Shown here: positions 5,657 to 6,842 of the stretch, in pieces
How the letters are laid out: each line of letters opens with the position of its first letter
How positions within the stretch are numbered: position 1 is the first letter of the stretch
Assembly (NCBI GenBank): GCA_947446625.1
Contig: CANFIE010000217.1
Coordinates: forward strand, 1-6,842
Reading direction: 5' to 3'
Source: Acetobacteraceae bacterium
Lineage (GTDB): Bacteria > Pseudomonadota > Alphaproteobacteria > Acetobacterales > Acetobacteraceae
DNA length: 6,842 nucleotides
The notes under the pieces: model-generated
Told to the model about the DNA's origin: nothing
Databases searched by the model: none
The model's input: the letters and a program-made list of their open reading frames with translations, nothing else
Translations under genes and position numbers: made by a program

Positions 5657-6397
5657 TTAATCCACCAGCTTATCCACAGAGTTATCCTGGGCCAGCAGCG
5701 CCTCGGTGGCGGTCTCGATTATCGCCTCCAGCGTCGGCAGCAACTCCTGGCGCGCAATGTCGACGGGCAGCGCCGGCAGCACCGCCAGGGTTATCACGCC
5801 AGGGGTTTTGCTGAAGCGCCGGCGCGGCCAGCAGCGCCCGCTATCCGTTGCCACGGGTATCACCGGCAGGCGCAGGCTGCCCGCCAGGCCCACAATACCG
5901 GGCTGGTAAGGCACCCGCTGCCCCACCGGCACGCGGGTGCCTTCGGGGAAGATCACAATCTGCCGGCCCTCGGCGGCGGCTTCCTTGGCGTCCTTCAGCA
6001 TCTGCCGCATGGTCCGCCCGGCGCCGCTGCGGTCCACCGCAATCATCCGGGTGCGCTTGGCGTACAGCCCCCATACCGGAATCCGCAGCAACTCGCGCTT
6101 CAGCACGTAGCAGCAATCCGGCAGCAGGCTCAGCCACACCAGGGTATCGAAGGCCGACTGATGCTTGGCCGCAATTAGCGCCGGCCCGCTTTGGGGCAGG
6201 TTTTCCCACCCTGTAACCCGCACATGAATGCCGCAGCACCACCGCGCCAGCACCAGCGACCAGCGGGCGTAAAGCTGCAACGGCGCCATCAGCACCCGGC
6301 GCGGCGCCAGCAGCACCGGCAGCAGCAGCAGTGCCGTGGCGGTGGTAAGCCCATAGAACAGCAGTTGGAACACGGCCGACCGCAGCATCACCAGCAT
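5657..6397 (-). CDS. plsC: 1-acyl-sn-glycerol-3-phosphate acyltransferase (PlsC family)
   Basis: PlsC-type enzymes transfer an acyl chain to the sn-2 position of lysophosphatidic acid, making phosphatidic acid for membrane phospholipids at the inner membrane. The 246-residue product begins with a hydrophobic segment (about 7-30, FQLLFYGLTTATALLLLPVL). It then carries the acyltransferase motifs in order: catalytic H-x4-D as KHQSAFDT (H79, D84), a substrate-binding region around KRTRMIAVDRSG (114-125), FPEGTR (150-155), and LPVIPVA (177-183). Length and motif spacing are normal for the family. The open frame extends farther upstream, but the ATG at 6397 is chosen because it overlaps the preceding TGA as TGATG and has AGGA 7 nt before it; a second in-frame ATG at 6388 would give 243 residues. 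It is translated with the upstream YdcF-family gene. Acceptor specificity is inferred; related enzymes acylate lyso-ornithine lipid or other acceptors. Confidence 0.93.
   Translation of the reverse strand: MLVMLRSAVFQLLFYGLTTATALLLLPVLLAPRRVLMAPLQLYARWSLVLARWCCGIHVRVTGWENLPQSGPALIAAKHQSAFDTLVWLSLLPDCCYVLKRELLRIPVWGLYAKRTRMIAVDRSGAGRTMRQMLKDAKEAAAEGRQIVIFPEGTRVPVGQRVPYQPGIVGLAGSLRLPVIPVATDSGRCWPRRRFSKTPGVITLAVLPALPVDIARQELLPTLEAIIETATEALLAQDNSVDKLVD
5670..5678 (+). promoter_or_regulatory. Consensus DnaA-box sequence inside the end of plsC
   Basis: TTATCCACA matches the 9-mer DnaA-box consensus exactly. It lies in the last codons of plsC (residues SVDK on the minus strand), 12 nt before TTATCCTGG (5682-5690). 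A looser TTATCC occurs at 5538-5543 and a two-mismatch CTGTCCACA at 5413-5421. The match is seen; DnaA binding is not shown. Confidence 0.3.
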
Positions 6398-6842
6398 CAG
6401 TACATCCTGTCCAACAGCACTGGCAGGCCGGCCCAGGCCGCCAGGAATTTCAGATATTCGCCGGCCAGCAGCGCCCAGGCCCGGCGCTCGCCGCCGCCTT
6501 CGCGCAGCCGGGCCGGCACCACCGGCCAGGGCAGCAGGGTTACGCCCGGCATGGCCCGGCGCAATTCCAGCAGGGCCCGCGGCATGTGATAGGAAGCCGT
6601 CACCACCCGCACGCTCTGCAGCCGGTAGGCCCGCGCCCATTCCGCCACTTCCCGCGCATTGCCATGGGTGGTGGTGGCTTGGCGGCCCAACTCGATCCGC
6701 TGCGCCAGCCGGCCGATATCCTGGCCGGAATCCAAATCCTCCAGCATGGCATCGCGATGCACGCCGGAAATCAGCATCCAGTCACCCTGGCCAGCGCGCA
6801 GCAGGCGCAGCCCGGTGGCCACGCGCTCGGCCCCGCCGGTCA
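6397..6842 (-). CDS. YdcF/DUF218 family protein (5' partial)
   Basis: The 147 complete codons in the window are the C-terminal part of a DUF218 (YdcF/SanA/ElyC-like) protein; the frame stays open to the window edge, so the N-terminus, where membrane segments usually lie, is missing. The first visible residues TGGAERVATGLRLLRAG match the family's first conserved block (T-G-G followed by a helix), then LISGVH at 23-28. Further family features are THGNA at about 58-62 followed by an amphipathic helix, VVTASYHMPRALLEL at about 79-93 with the conserved Tyr-His and Arg, and a final EYLKFLAAW helix. DUF218 proteins are envelope-associated, and some act in peptidoglycan or envelope-polymer metabolism, but no reaction can be assigned here. 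The TGA stop (6399-6397) shares its A with the plsC ATG. In many alphaproteobacteria such a gene follows ftsE-ftsX; whether it does so here lies outside the window. Confidence 0.88.
   Translation of the reverse strand, partial: TGGAERVATGLRLLRAGQGDWMLISGVHRDAMLEDLDSGQDIGRLAQRIELGRQATTTHGNAREVAEWARAYRLQSVRVVTASYHMPRALLELRRAMPGVTLLPWPVVPARLREGGGERRAWALLAGEYLKFLAAWAGLPVLLDRMY
6398..6408 (-). promoter_or_regulatory. Ribosome binding site and stop/start overlap of plsC
   Basis: AGGA (6408-6405) sits 7 nt upstream of the plsC ATG, inside the last codons of the YdcF-family gene. The TGATG overlap suggests translational coupling and supports the 6397 start over the ATG at 6388. Confidence 0.55.

Noticed and set aside
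6398..6640. An 81-residue N-terminal extension of plsC in the same frame
   Set aside because: The extension overlaps conserved DUF218 codons, reads as Gly/Ala/Pro-rich shadow sequence, and the TGATG junction with a nearby AGGA marks the real start.

Overview
The window is GC-rich DNA (roughly 70% G+C by eye in the genes) with a gene content and order that suggest an alphaproteobacterium, most likely Acetobacteraceae or a close Rhodospirillales relative. The main clues are a bcsC-bcsD pair (bcsD is best known from the cellulose producer Komagataeibacter), a DUF2125 protein, which is largely an alphaproteobacterial family, and a YdcF-type gene coupled to plsC. The taxon is inferred; there is no rRNA or other marker here.

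Layout. Positions 1-3351 on the + strand are the end of a bacterial cellulose synthesis operon: the C-terminal ~954 residues of the outer-membrane export protein BcsC, then bcsD 15 nt later. The operon appears to end there, because the next gene is convergent and overlaps bcsD by 16 nt. That gene (3336-3581, -) encodes an 81-residue stand-alone ACT-domain protein. After a 193-nt spacer comes a membrane-anchored DUF2125 protein (3775-4785, -). It is divergent, across a 59-nt shared upstream region, from a ChaC-type gamma-glutamylcyclotransferase (4845-5402, +). A 254-nt gap of only about 50% G+C follows, lying between convergent genes. The right end is a - strand pair, a DUF218/YdcF-family gene cut by the window edge (6397-6842) and a plsC-type acyltransferase (5657-6397), joined by a TGATG stop/start overlap.

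How the genes fit together. BcsC and BcsD act in secretion and ordering of cellulose. The right-hand genes look like ordinary cell-envelope and housekeeping functions: phospholipid synthesis, an envelope-associated DUF218 protein, glutathione breakdown and a membrane-anchored protein of unknown role. So the window is probably the junction between a cellulose operon and a housekeeping cluster.

I found no mobile element, CRISPR array, rRNA or tRNA, and no evidence for a wholly new system. The items most worth a second look are the AT-rich, hairpin-bearing convergent gap with nearby DnaA-box-like sequence, the orphan ACT protein beside the cellulose operon, and bcsD as the last gene of its operon.
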